Assembly: GCF_041053055.1 (NCBI RefSeq) | Contig: NZ_CP163443.1 | Coordinates: forward strand, 3,844,001 to 3,908,000 | Length of the DNA: 64,000 nucleotides | Source: Streptomyces sp. R41 | GTDB lineage: Bacteria > Actinomycetota > Actinomycetes > Streptomycetales > Streptomycetaceae | Reading direction: 5' to 3' | The notes under the pieces: generated by a model | Database searches by the model: none | What the model saw: only the letters and a program-made list of their open reading frames with translations | What the model was told of the DNA's origin: nothing | Shown: positions 50,240 to 57,912 of the stretch, piece after piece | Numbering within the stretch: position 1 is the stretch's first letter | Layout of the letters: every line of letters starts with the position of its first letter | Position numbers and translations under genes: made by a program

Positions 50240-50649
50240 GCCGCGACGGCCTCGTCGGCCTTGTCGTCCCGGTACTCCTCCAGGAACTCCCGCTCCTCGG
50301 CGGTGATGCGGCGCGGGCGCTGGGTCTCGAAGTCGAACGGCACGATCACGGTCGAGGCCCGGACGTACACCTGGTCCGGATCCTTGACCTCGTACGTGAT
50401 CGTGAACGCCGCCGCCCGGATCTCGGTGATCCACAGCTCGATGTCCACCGGGGTATGCCGGTGGATCAGCTGCCTCTTGTAGTCGATCTCATGGCGCGCC
50501 ACCACGGACCCCTGCTTGAAGTCCTTCTCCGGGCGGAACAGGAAGTCGATGCGCGCTTCCTCCAGGTAGCGGAGGAAGACCACGTTGTTGATGTGGCCGT
50601 ACGCGTCCATGTCCGCCCAGCGCAGCGGGCAGCGGTAGAGATGCCGCAA
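50236..50649 (-). CDS. Acyl-CoA thioesterase (4HBT hot-dog fold)
   Basis: 137 residues starting from TTG at 50649; the in-frame stop just upstream coincides with the ettA stop region, leaving TTG as the only full-length start. The 4HBT signature is RWADMDAYGHINNVVFLRYL, with the active-site Asp, followed by EEARIDFLF and RHEIDYKRQLIHRHTPVDIE. Such enzymes hydrolyse acyl-CoA or hydroxybenzoyl-CoA type thioesters in the cytoplasm. It begins 6 bp after ettA on the same strand and overlaps the next gene, so all three form one operon. Confidence 0.9.
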   Translation of the reverse strand: MRHLYRCPLRWADMDAYGHINNVVFLRYLEEARIDFLFRPEKDFKQGSVVARHEIDYKRQLIHRHTPVDIELWITEIRAAAFTITYEVKDPDQVYVRASTVIVPFDFETQRPRRITAEEREFLEEYRDDKADEAVAA

Positions 50650-50655
50650 GATCGA

Positions 50656-52320
50656 TCAGCCCCGGGTCAGCTTCTTGTAGGTGGCACGGTGCGGGCGCGC
50701 CGCGTCCGGGCCGAGCCGCTCGACCTTGTTCTTCTCGTACGACTCGAAGTTGCCCTCGAACCAGAACCACTTGGAGTCGCCCTCGTACGCGAGGATGTGC
50801 GTCGCGACCCGGTCCAGGAACCACCGGTCGTGGGAGACGACCACGGCCGCGCCCGGGAACTCCAGCAGCGCGTTCTCCAGGGAGGACAGCGTCTCGACGT
50901 CGAGGTCGTTGGTCGGCTCGTCGAGGAGCAGCAGGTTGCCGCCCTGCTTGAGGGTCAGCGCGAGGTTGAGGCGGTTGCGCTCACCACCTGAGAGGACACC
51001 GGCCGGCTTCTGCTGGTCCGGGCCCTTGAAGCCGAAGGCGGAGACGTAAGCCCGCGAGGGCATCTCGACCTGTCCGACATTGATGTAGTCGAGCTCGTCC
51101 GAGACGACGGCCCACAGCGACTTCTTCGGGTCGATGTTCTCGCGGCTCTGGTCGACGTAGGAGATCTTGACGGTGTCGCCGACCTTGATCTCGCCGGAGT
51201 CCGGCGTCTCCAGCCCCTGGATCATCTTGAAGAGGGTGGTCTTACCGGCACCGTTCGGGCCGATGACGCCGACGATCCCGTTACGCGGCAGCGTGAAGGA
51301 GAGGTCGTCGATCAGAACCTTTTCCCCGAAGGCCTTGGAGAGGTTGTTGACCTCGACCACGATGGAGCCCAGGCGGGGGCCCGGCGGGATCTGGATCTCC
51401 TCGAAGTCCAGCTTCCGCATCTTGTCCGCCTCGGCGGCCATCTCCTCGTAGCGGGACAGCCGCGCCTTGGACTTGGCCTGCCGGCCCTTGGCGTTGGACC
51501 GCACCCACTCCAGCTCTTCCTTGAGCCGCTTGGCGCGCTTGGCGTCCTTCTGGCCCTCGACCTTGAGGCGGGAGGCCTTCTTGTCGAGGTACGTGGAGTA
51601 GTTGCCCTCGTAGGGGTGCGCACGGCCGCGGTCCAGTTCGAGGATCCACTCGGCGACGTTGTCGAGGAAGTACCGGTCGTGGGTGACGGCGACAACGGTG
51701 CCGGCGTACTTCGCGAGGTGCTGCTCCAGCCACTGCACGGACTCGGCGTCCAGGTGGTTGGTGGGCTCGTCGAGGAGCAGCAGGTCGGGCGCCTCGATCA
51801 GCAGCTTGCACAGGGCGACACGGCGGCGCTCACCACCGGAGAGGTTGGTGACCGGCCAGTCGCCGGGCGGGCAGCCCAGGGCGTCCATGGCCTGCTCCAG
51901 CTGGGCGTCGAGGTCCCACGCGTTGGCGTGGTCCAGGTCGTCCTGGAGCTTGCCCATCTCCTCCATGAGCGCGTCCGAGTAGTCGGTCGCCATCAGCTCG
52001 GCGACCTCGTTGAAGCGCTTGAGCTTGCCCATGATCTCGGCGGCGCCGTCCTGGACGTTCTCCAGCACGGTCTTGGACTCGTCGAGCGGCGGCTCCTGCA
52101 GCAGCATGCCGACGCTGTACCCGGGCGACAGGAACGCGTCACCGTTCGAGGGCTGCTCGAGACCAGCCATGATCTTCAGAACAGTGGACTTACCGGCGCC
52201 GTTCGGGCCGACCACACCGATCTTCGCACCCGGCAGGAAGCTCAAGGTGACGTCGTCGAGAATCACCTTGTCGCCGTGCGCCTTGCGCGTCTTGCGCATG
52301 GTGTAAATGAACTCAGCCAA
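50656..52320 (-). CDS. ettA: Energy-dependent translational throttle protein EttA (ABC-F)
   Basis: 554 residues, normal EttA length. Two ABC domains without membrane parts: Walker A GPNGAGKSTVLKIMAG and GPNGAGKTTLFKMIQG, signatures LSGGERRRVALC and LSGGERNRLNL, Walker B LLLLDEPTNHLD and LLLLDEPTNDLD. The P-site interaction linker between them contains KASRLKVEGQKDAKRAKRLK and SNAKGRQAKSKARLSRYEEM. EttA binds the ribosomal E site and gates the first elongation steps according to the ATP/ADP ratio. First gene of a three-gene operon; the opening MAEFIYTMRKTRKAHGDKVI is the classic EttA N-terminus. Confidence 0.97.
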   Translation of the reverse strand: MAEFIYTMRKTRKAHGDKVILDDVTLSFLPGAKIGVVGPNGAGKSTVLKIMAGLEQPSNGDAFLSPGYSVGMLLQEPPLDESKTVLENVQDGAAEIMGKLKRFNEVAELMATDYSDALMEEMGKLQDDLDHANAWDLDAQLEQAMDALGCPPGDWPVTNLSGGERRRVALCKLLIEAPDLLLLDEPTNHLDAESVQWLEQHLAKYAGTVVAVTHDRYFLDNVAEWILELDRGRAHPYEGNYSTYLDKKASRLKVEGQKDAKRAKRLKEELEWVRSNAKGRQAKSKARLSRYEEMAAEADKMRKLDFEEIQIPPGPRLGSIVVEVNNLSKAFGEKVLIDDLSFTLPRNGIVGVIGPNGAGKTTLFKMIQGLETPDSGEIKVGDTVKISYVDQSRENIDPKKSLWAVVSDELDYINVGQVEMPSRAYVSAFGFKGPDQQKPAGVLSGGERNRLNLALTLKQGGNLLLLDEPTNDLDVETLSSLENALLEFPGAAVVVSHDRWFLDRVATHILAYEGDSKWFWFEGNFESYEKNKVERLGPDAARPHRATYKKLTRG

Positions 52321-52591
52321 GAGAAACCGTCCGGACGCTTGAAATCGGCAGTGGGCAGATACACCCCATCTTGCCTGACGGCTACCCCTCGAAGGAAACC
52401 CGTATCATCCGGGGGCCGTGACCTGGACGTACGCCGAACCCGTCCGTAGACGACCTGTCACTGGCCGTCGCCCCCGGTGGCTGCCGAGCGACTTCGCACG
52501 GCCCAGGGACGGCCTCGCGCGAGCTGCGTTCACGCTCTCTGGAACAGGTACCTACCGACGATCTTCCCCTTGACCGCTACACGCTGCCCGG

Positions 52592-52993
52592 ATGAGAACC
52601 ACTTGTTGCGCGACTCGGCTTCTCGTGACCCTGGGCCTGCTTCCGCTCTGTTTTCGTCTGCCGGCCCGGCTACGCCGCACGTACGAGCGTGCCGCGTGGA
52701 CGGAGCGCGTCGGCGAGCTGCTGGAGGGGCAGGATGGGGCGCGGCGGCTTTCGCTGCGGCGCGTGCAGGGATTCGTGGGTTCCATGGCCTGCTGGCTGCT
52801 GCTCATCGGCCTGGCGACCCATCAGGTGATGCCGCCGGTCATGCTGGTCCCGCCGGCCGTGGTCCAGTGGGCGCGGTCCCGGGCGACCGCGAACTGGGAG
52901 CGCGTAAACGCGGCAGCGCTGTGGCAGGCCGTTCCAGGGATGTTCGGCACCCGAGGCCCGGTGTTCCGCGTGCCGGCAGACGGCGGGATCTGA
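52592..52993 (+). CDS. Hypothetical small membrane protein
   Basis: 133 codons from ATG 52592. The sequence has a basic, amphipathic N-terminal part (RLPARLRRTYERAAWTERVG; ELLEGQDGARRLSLRRVQGF) and one or two hydrophobic helices (VGSMACWLLLIGLATHQVMP; PVMLVPPAVVQWA). A C-terminal stretch reads RATANWERVNAAALWQAVPG. Composition looks like real protein, but no family is recognised and the ribosome site is poor. Its last codons run into the tRNA-Pro fragment. Could instead start further downstream. Confidence 0.5.
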   Translation: MRTTCCATRLLVTLGLLPLCFRLPARLRRTYERAAWTERVGELLEGQDGARRLSLRRVQGFVGSMACWLLLIGLATHQVMPPVMLVPPAVVQWARSRATANWERVNAAALWQAVPGMFGTRGPVFRVPADGGI

Positions 52994-53016
52994 ACTCACG
53001 ACCTCTTCGTCCCGAA
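52982..53016 (-). other. tRNA-Pro(CGG) 3'-fragment: possible attachment-site scar
   Basis: On the minus strand this stretch reads TTCGGGA (a CGG anticodon loop), the 3' anticodon stem CGAAG, AGGTC, and a T-arm with GTGAG-TTCAGAT-CCCGC. The 5' half of a tRNA (D-arm, acceptor, 5' anticodon stem) and the 3' acceptor strand are absent. The break lies exactly in the anticodon loop, as in attachment sites of tRNA-integrating actinomycete elements. One T-stem mismatch suggests it is no longer functional. Confidence 0.55.
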
Positions 53017-53178
53017 GCAACGTGGCTGGGCTCCCGACCTGGAGCCTTCGCGACTCTCACCTGCTGCGACGGTCCGCGGGCGTCCGCAGTTGTGCGCCGC
53101 AGTACGTCGGCGTAGTCACGCGGTCGGACACTCGTCCCACCGCTGGGTAGGCCCATCGCTCAGCCCGCAGACTCGGTC

Positions 53179-53496
53179 TCAGGTGGATCGTCCCTGACCG
53201 GAAACAAGAGCACGCTGAGCCGCCCACCCCGCCTCGGTGAGGGCCCACGGATCTCCGCGCTTTTGGTACGGCTTGAGCAGCCCTGCCTTCACCATCCGGT
53301 TCCGCTGCCAGGCCGTCCGGTTCTCCCACTTCACCTCCCCGTTCGAGGGTTGGGGCAGATGGTCGGTCCGAGTGAGCTGCGAGCCGTACCGCTCGTGAAT
53401 CCTCCGGAGCACGGCCTGCTTTGAACCCGCGCCGCCCATCTCGCCAAGGGTTGTGAGAAGCCAACGGCCGAGTACCTCGTGGGGTGTCAGCTGCAT
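53179..53496 (-). CDS. Solitary winged-helix protein resembling the Mrr N-terminal domain
   Basis: 105 residues from ATG 53496. The pattern LTPHEVLGRWLLTTLGEMGG, KQAVLRRIHERYGSQLT, VKWENRTAWQRNRMVKAGLL and GDPWALTEAGWAAQRAL matches the DNA-binding Mrr_N winged helix that usually precedes a restriction-endonuclease domain. No nuclease domain follows here; the gene stops at residue 105. It may be a stand-alone DNA-binding regulator or the surviving N-terminus of a lost restriction enzyme. It sits next to the tRNA-Pro fragment in a patchy accessory region. Confidence 0.68.
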   Translation of the reverse strand: MQLTPHEVLGRWLLTTLGEMGGAGSKQAVLRRIHERYGSQLTRTDHLPQPSNGEVKWENRTAWQRNRMVKAGLLKPYQKRGDPWALTEAGWAAQRALVSGQGRST

Positions 53497-53884
53497 GCCG
53501 GCGATGGTAGATCTCCGGTCTCGCCTGCTGCTACGCCCTTGGCGTAGAAGCTCGCTTGTTCTATGGCGAGTTGGTGTGAGAGATGACCGGTTGCCGAATG
53601 TCGCCACCGGTCGCCACCGAGCGGCCTCGCACGGCCCGGAGACGGCCGGCGAGCGATCACTCGGTCCGGCAGGCTCACCGAGCGACGGGCAACGAAGCCT
53701 CTCTTGCCTCAGCCGGCGAGAACCTCTCTCGGACTCCCCTATGCGGCCGTCACCCATGTTGCCGTCGCTCACCTCCGTAGCCACACCGTCACCCCCTGTC
53801 GACATCCGTCGCCACCTCGTGCGGAGTCGGCCGAAGGAGCACACTCTGGTATTAGGGGCTGGGCCCGCCCCGGAGGTGATCGTG
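53497..53884. other. Intergenic region, no gene recognised
   Basis: About 390 bp between the divergent winged-helix and DUF1876 genes. Short overlapping frames are present but have no coding character. A TATTAG-like -10 element occurs at about 53850, upstream of the DUF1876 gene. Confidence 0.5.
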
Positions 53885-54169
53885 ATGACAGAGACACAGA
53901 CACGGACCACTGTCGGATGGCACATCGAGCTGGAATTCGAGGAGGACGACCACCGCACCCGTGCGGCCGCCCTCGTACGACTGCCGGATGGGAGCGAAGT
54001 GCGCGCCCACGGCTATGCCAGCCGCCACCCCTCCGACACGAATCAGCCGAGAGTCGGCGAAGAGGTCGCGGGCGCGAGGGCGCTGAACGAGTTGGCGATG
54101 AAACTGCTCACCAAGGCGCACGACGAGATCGACGAGGCGTCGGGCAGGACGTCGCACCCGCTGACCTGA
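53885..54169 (+). CDS. DUF1876 (dsRBD-like fold) protein
   Basis: 94 residues from ATG 53885, preceded by GGAGGTGATC; a GTG one codon upstream is equally possible. The sequence GWHIELEFEEDDHRTRAAAL, VRLPDGSEVRAHGYASRHP and RVGEEVAGARALNELAMKLL, then THAHDEIDE-like KAHDEIDEASG, matches the small DUF1876 family abundant in Streptomyces, which has an alpha/beta fold similar to double-stranded RNA-binding domains. Biochemical role unknown. Single gene. Confidence 0.85.
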   Translation: MTETQTRTTVGWHIELEFEEDDHRTRAAALVRLPDGSEVRAHGYASRHPSDTNQPRVGEEVAGARALNELAMKLLTKAHDEIDEASGRTSHPLT

Positions 54170-54503
54170 CCCGATCCGACCTCGTCCGACACGACCCGAA
54201 CAAGACCCGATCCGACCCGAGCGGCCCGACAGGGGGCCGACCTGGGGGCGTCGACCGCCACCGGGGCACTGTCCCGGCGACGGGAGGCGCCCCTGCCCGC
54301 GCGCTTGACTTCATACAGAGGCCCAGGCGTACGTACCCGCCGAATCACCCGGCCGGCCACGCCAGTTGCTCAATGTTTACGACCATCAGGTCCGCCGTCC
54401 GCGCGCACCGCGGAGCCGGATGTCCCACAGAACACGCGGCCGCCGCAATCATCGGTGCGGATGCCGGCTGCTCTGGGGACACCGGCGTACACGCCCTGCG
54501 GAC
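54170..54503. other. Intergenic region between convergent genes
   Basis: About 330 bp. It contains a repeated GACCCGATCCGACC motif just after the DUF1876 stop (near 54169-54218), and no hairpin with long arms or coding frame that I can support. Confidence 0.5.
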
Positions 54504-56615
54504 TCAGCCCCTGACGTGCTCGTTGTCCAGCGTTGCCCCGGCGTCTCGCTGGCTCGGGATTGCCGTGAGCGCTCGCACCGCCATACCCGCGCGGTGTTCA
54601 TCGGCCTCCGCGCACAGCGCACGGGCCGCCTCGTTGAAGCGGACGACGGACGGCGGGTCGGAGGGGCCCAGCAGGTGCAGCTTGAGCTCGGTGCGGGCCT
54701 CGGCGTAGGTGTCCTTCTCGGGGTGGCGCACGGACTCCAGCAGGGCCGGTATGCCGGAGGCGTCCGGAGCGAGGACGGCACCTGCCCGGACAGTGGGGAA
54801 GGTGCTGCGGAAGTCCTGCTCGGGAATGCCGCTGGTGTTGGCGACAGCGTAGGGCTTCTCGCTCGCCAGATAGTCGGAGATGACGCTGGAGACATCGCTG
54901 ACCAGCAGGTCGGCCACGTTGAAGCAGGCGTAGACGGTCGGCCGCGCCCCGACGACGATCCGGTGCTCCCACGCGGGGAACGAGGCCCAGTACGCGGCCT
55001 CCCAGGCGGCGGTCGCGGCGGCCACGGCTGCGGCCCGACCGGATTCCGGGACCGACTGGATCAGCATCCGCTCCGCGTCATCCGCGCTCGCCCGGAACGA
55101 GGACGTGGTCAGTCGGTCGAGTTCGGCGGTCCGGTGGGCCAGTTCCGCCGCAGAGGAGGGCGCGGGTCGCTCATCGGGGTGTTCCGCGGCACGGAGTGCG
55201 TTCGCGGCACGGATCATCTCCTGGATCCGGGCGTTCGCGGTTGCCGCCCGGGGATCGACCGAGCCGGTCAGCGGGTGCGGCTTGTACAGGAGCCGGACTC
55301 CCGGATCGGCCAGGAGGGCGCGGACTATGTTCTCGCCGGCCTCGATGATCGAGGTGTTGCCCGGGTTGCCGTCCCACCCCTCCCACGTGGGGGCGTAGAG
55401 AACCGTGGTGTACGCGGCCGAGGGAGCACCGGCATACGGCTCGATCGCGTGCAGCTGCGGGCGTCCGATCTCCACGACGTCCCTGTCGTCGATACCCACG
55501 TTCGCCAGGGCGTACCGCTCGCGCGCCGCGGGACCGGCCACCCACACCTCGTCGTACGCCTTCGCGTAGGGATTGCAGCTGGACAGTTTGTCGCTCTCGC
55601 CGTGGTTGACGAACGCGTGCTTGATGGTGGGGATCCGCAGCACCTGCGAGGTCTTCCCCGAGTTCGACGGGTGGATCAGCATCTTCAGCGTGGAGTGCTC
55701 CAGCCTCATCAGGTCGGCGACCTTCGGCAGACACACGATCGGGATGTCGGTGGACGCGATGTGCCTCACCATGAAGCGCTCACGCAGCACGATCAGCGGA
55801 CGGCCCTCCAGCTGGGCCAGCGGCTCCAGCCACATGTTCGCCTGATAGGCCGAGCTCGTGCCGCCGGAGAAGTACATGCCCACCGTCGGCTGGTACTCCG
55901 CGAGCCAGGCCTCGAACCACTCCAGCGCCTTCTCGCTCGTCACCGGCCGGCGTGCCGGCAGCAGCCGCAGCACCAGCATGCCGATGGCCACCAGCGCCAG
56001 GGCAGCGGACAGGGCGATTCCCGCGGCGGCCCACCGGGCCGAGCCGGTCGCCGCGGTGATCAGCAGGCCGGCCGTCGAGGGCAGACCGAACGTCAGGAGC
56101 CGCTGCCCGGCGCGCTGCGTCAGCAGCGCCGGGAGAGCGGGGCTCAGCCGCAGTGACGAGGCGTCGATGTTCCGGGTCACCACGGGCAGGGTGCGGGTGC
56201 GGCGTACGAGGATCGCGAGCGCCTGGCATGCGAAATGCAGGGCATAGAAGAGCAGCAGGCCGCAGACGAGAGCCAGGTACCTCGTCTCATAGTCCTGTTC
56301 CTCGATGCGGATCAGGCCGGTCACCAGCAGAAGGTCCCGGACCACCTGGCGCACGAACACGGTCGCGTGCAGCTTCCCGAGGGCAGTGGTCATGCTCCGC
56401 TGCCACCGGTGCAGGGCGATGTCCGCCGCCAGCCCGACAGCGGTGGCGGCCATGAGCAGGAGGACGCTGGGGAGAAGGGCGCCTACCGCCTGAACGGCGA
56501 ACGACAGGGCGAGCACCGTGGGGAGGAGGAGGCGTGCCGCTGCGGTGCGCAACCGAGCGGGCAGGGGCGATGCTGACACTTCGCGGGCTCCAGGCAACTC
56601 AACATCCTTGAGCAC
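54504..56615 (-). CDS. CDP-glycerol:glycerophosphotransferase-type teichoic acid enzyme
   Basis: 703 residues from a GTG at 56615. The N-terminal 240 residues hold about six membrane helices (LLLPTVLALSFAVQAVGALL; ALVCGLLLFYALHFACQALA). The C-terminal 450 residues are a Glyphos_transf domain: KHAFVNHGESDKLSSCNPYA, then AKAYDEVWVAGPAARERYAL, VLYAPTWEGW, LLYKPHPLTGS and NVADLLVSDVSSVISDYLAS, including the catalytic His of NHGESDK and the KPHP motif. TagB/TagF-like enzymes add glycerol-phosphate or a related polyol-phosphate to wall polymers at the inner membrane face. The fused membrane part is typical of actinobacterial members. Confidence 0.88.
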   Translation of the reverse strand: MLKDVELPGAREVSASPLPARLRTAAARLLLPTVLALSFAVQAVGALLPSVLLLMAATAVGLAADIALHRWQRSMTTALGKLHATVFVRQVVRDLLLVTGLIRIEEQDYETRYLALVCGLLLFYALHFACQALAILVRRTRTLPVVTRNIDASSLRLSPALPALLTQRAGQRLLTFGLPSTAGLLITAATGSARWAAAGIALSAALALVAIGMLVLRLLPARRPVTSEKALEWFEAWLAEYQPTVGMYFSGGTSSAYQANMWLEPLAQLEGRPLIVLRERFMVRHIASTDIPIVCLPKVADLMRLEHSTLKMLIHPSNSGKTSQVLRIPTIKHAFVNHGESDKLSSCNPYAKAYDEVWVAGPAARERYALANVGIDDRDVVEIGRPQLHAIEPYAGAPSAAYTTVLYAPTWEGWDGNPGNTSIIEAGENIVRALLADPGVRLLYKPHPLTGSVDPRAATANARIQEMIRAANALRAAEHPDERPAPSSAAELAHRTAELDRLTTSSFRASADDAERMLIQSVPESGRAAAVAAATAAWEAAYWASFPAWEHRIVVGARPTVYACFNVADLLVSDVSSVISDYLASEKPYAVANTSGIPEQDFRSTFPTVRAGAVLAPDASGIPALLESVRHPEKDTYAEARTELKLHLLGPSDPPSVVRFNEAARALCAEADEHRAGMAVRALTAIPSQRDAGATLDNEHVRG

Positions 56616-56704
56616 GGGCTTGCTGACTTGCGCGATCAGATGGCCGCGGGCCGGAAGCCGATGCGTACGGATGTTCTCTCATGAAGAAGGTGGTCGGACT
56701 TTAC

Positions 56705-56746
56705 CTGCCGGGTGACCGGAATTTGTCTGCCGGGCGTCTGGAATTT
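56705..56746. repeat. 22-bp period direct repeat, 2 copies
   Basis: CTGCCGGGTGACCGGAATTT (56705-56724) is repeated with three mismatches at 56727-56746, upstream of the glycerophosphotransferase gene and beside the IS701 remnant. Confidence 0.6.
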
Positions 56747-56793
56747 ACCTGGAACCTACGCACACGGCTCCGCAGAGGATGCGAGGCCTGCGT

Positions 56794-56943
56794 TTCGGCG
56801 AGTGTCCAGCGATTCTTGCGTGGCAGGTCCGACAGCAACCCGAGCACCAGCACCCTTGCCCGGCGCCGCGGTTCGACCGGGGCGAACCGTCCCGCCATGC
56901 GGTCCATCAGGGTCTCGAACATGTCCGGCCACCGGGTGGGATC
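56794..56943 (-). mobile_element. IS701-family transposase remnant (N-terminal fragment)
   Basis: A minus-strand frame encodes WPDMFETLMDRMAGRFAPVE, then PRRRARVLVLGLLSDLPRKN and RWTLAE. This is the conserved N-terminal region of IS701-type transposases. After WTLAE the similarity stops; the rest of the transposase (DDE core, about 350 residues) and any inverted repeats are missing. Clearly a dead fragment. Confidence 0.75.
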
Positions 56944-57003
56944 TACGCTGTGAACTGCGCCACGATGTGGGCCGGAGTACCAGTTCTGGAGTTGAGTCGG
57001 CCG

Positions 57004-57321
57004 ATGGACATGTCCTCCCGAGAGATCCGGCTGCCCCTCGATGAGGCCGTCGCGGTCCTGCTGGACCTGAACGAGTTCGTGGTTTCCCTCGACCGGCTCG
57101 GATCCCGCCAGGGATGCGGAGCCGCCGACGAGTACACCGTCGGCAAGTTCATCGCCGATTGGGATGTTGCGCGGCGACTGGCCCGCGCCCGAGGCGTCAT
57201 CAGCGTCGCGCTGGATCAGGAACTCAGCGTGGAAGAGAGACTTGAGATCGACGACCTGGGCGAGCAGGGCCGCTTCTACACGGACAACGTCGGCTACCCC
57301 TCCCCCGACGAGTCCAGCTGA
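57004..57321 (+). CDS. Hypothetical small acidic protein
   Basis: 105 codons from ATG 57004 (another ATG two codons on). The product is helical and acidic: REIRLPLDEAVAVLLDLNEF, VVSLDRLGSRQGC, EYTVGKFIADWDVARRLARA, then ISVALDQELSVEERLEIDD. No family recognised; the style recalls small immunity-like or regulatory accessory proteins, without proof. An in-frame extension upstream runs antisense through the IS701 remnant and is rejected. It lies between that remnant and the tRNA-Arg gene. Confidence 0.6.
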   Translation: MDMSSREIRLPLDEAVAVLLDLNEFVVSLDRLGSRQGCGAADEYTVGKFIADWDVARRLARARGVISVALDQELSVEERLEIDDLGEQGRFYTDNVGYPSPDESS

Positions 57322-57501
57322 TACGCCGAGCGCGCCGGGCCGGACCCATCGAGACGGGCCGGCGCACGAGCTTCGCCACGTATGTGCCGCAGCCACCCGC
57401 GGAAACCCGGTGACAGCCGGACTTCGCCGGATCCTCCCCGCGATCACCGGGTAACCCGGCGCTCTTCCGCGTGTGACCGCACCCGCCCTGAACAGCAAAA
57501 A

Positions 57502-57521
57502 CGCCCTCCCGGGGGAGGGCG
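57502..57521 (-). terminator. Rho-independent terminator of tRNA-Arg
   Basis: Arms CGCCCTCCC (57502-57510) and GGGAGGGCG (57513-57521). On the minus strand the hairpin is followed by TTTTT (57497-57501). It lies just 3' of the tRNA-Arg gene. Confidence 0.9.
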
Positions 57522-57526
57522 GAGAC

Positions 57527-57602
57527 TGGCGCCCCCGGCAGGACTCGAACCTGCGGCCAAGCGCTTAGAAGGCGCCTGCTCTATCCACTGAGCTACGGGG
57601 GC
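57527..57602 (-). tRNA. tRNA-Arg (anticodon TCT)
   Basis: The minus strand folds as a complete tRNA. The acceptor stem is GCCCCCG/CGGGGGC, the D-arm GCTCAGTGGATAGAGC, the anticodon stem-loop GCGCC-TTCTAAG-CGCTT region with anticodon TCT, and the T-arm GCAGG-TTCGAGT-CCTGC. The 3' CCA is encoded at 57527-57529. A strong terminator follows. Confidence 0.97.
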
Positions 57603-57912
57603 CGGGTGTGGTGGCCGGTGTCCTGGTGCCCGGGTGTGGGCTGATCCGTGACCTTGCCGGGGACAAGGATAGGGCTCCCGCATCCCTGTCCCTCGCGCTT
57701 CGCCTCCGTGGCTCGATGTGGAGGTTCGGTGAAGCGGTCCTGATAATCGCAGGCGGGTACGAATCGTGCACCGCTTTTGGCGTCTCACGCATCGGGTGTT
57801 GTGCACTCGTTATGCCTGCGCCCCAGTCATCCCTTCCGCCCCGTGTGTCCTGTCGGCGCGCAGACATACCCATATGCTTCAGAAAGCCTCCAAAATTGGG
57901 CATTCTTCGCAT
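57603..57912. other. Intergenic region between tRNA-Arg and the GTPase operon
   Basis: About 310 bp between divergent transcription units. A TATCCT -10-like hexamer on the minus strand near 57666-57671 could serve the tRNA. An in-frame ATG at 57874 could extend the GTPase gene by 13 codons. Nothing else was recognised. Confidence 0.45.

Noticed and set aside
53057..53178. Short frames between the tRNA fragment and the winged-helix gene
   Set aside because: No coding character, motif or ribosome site.
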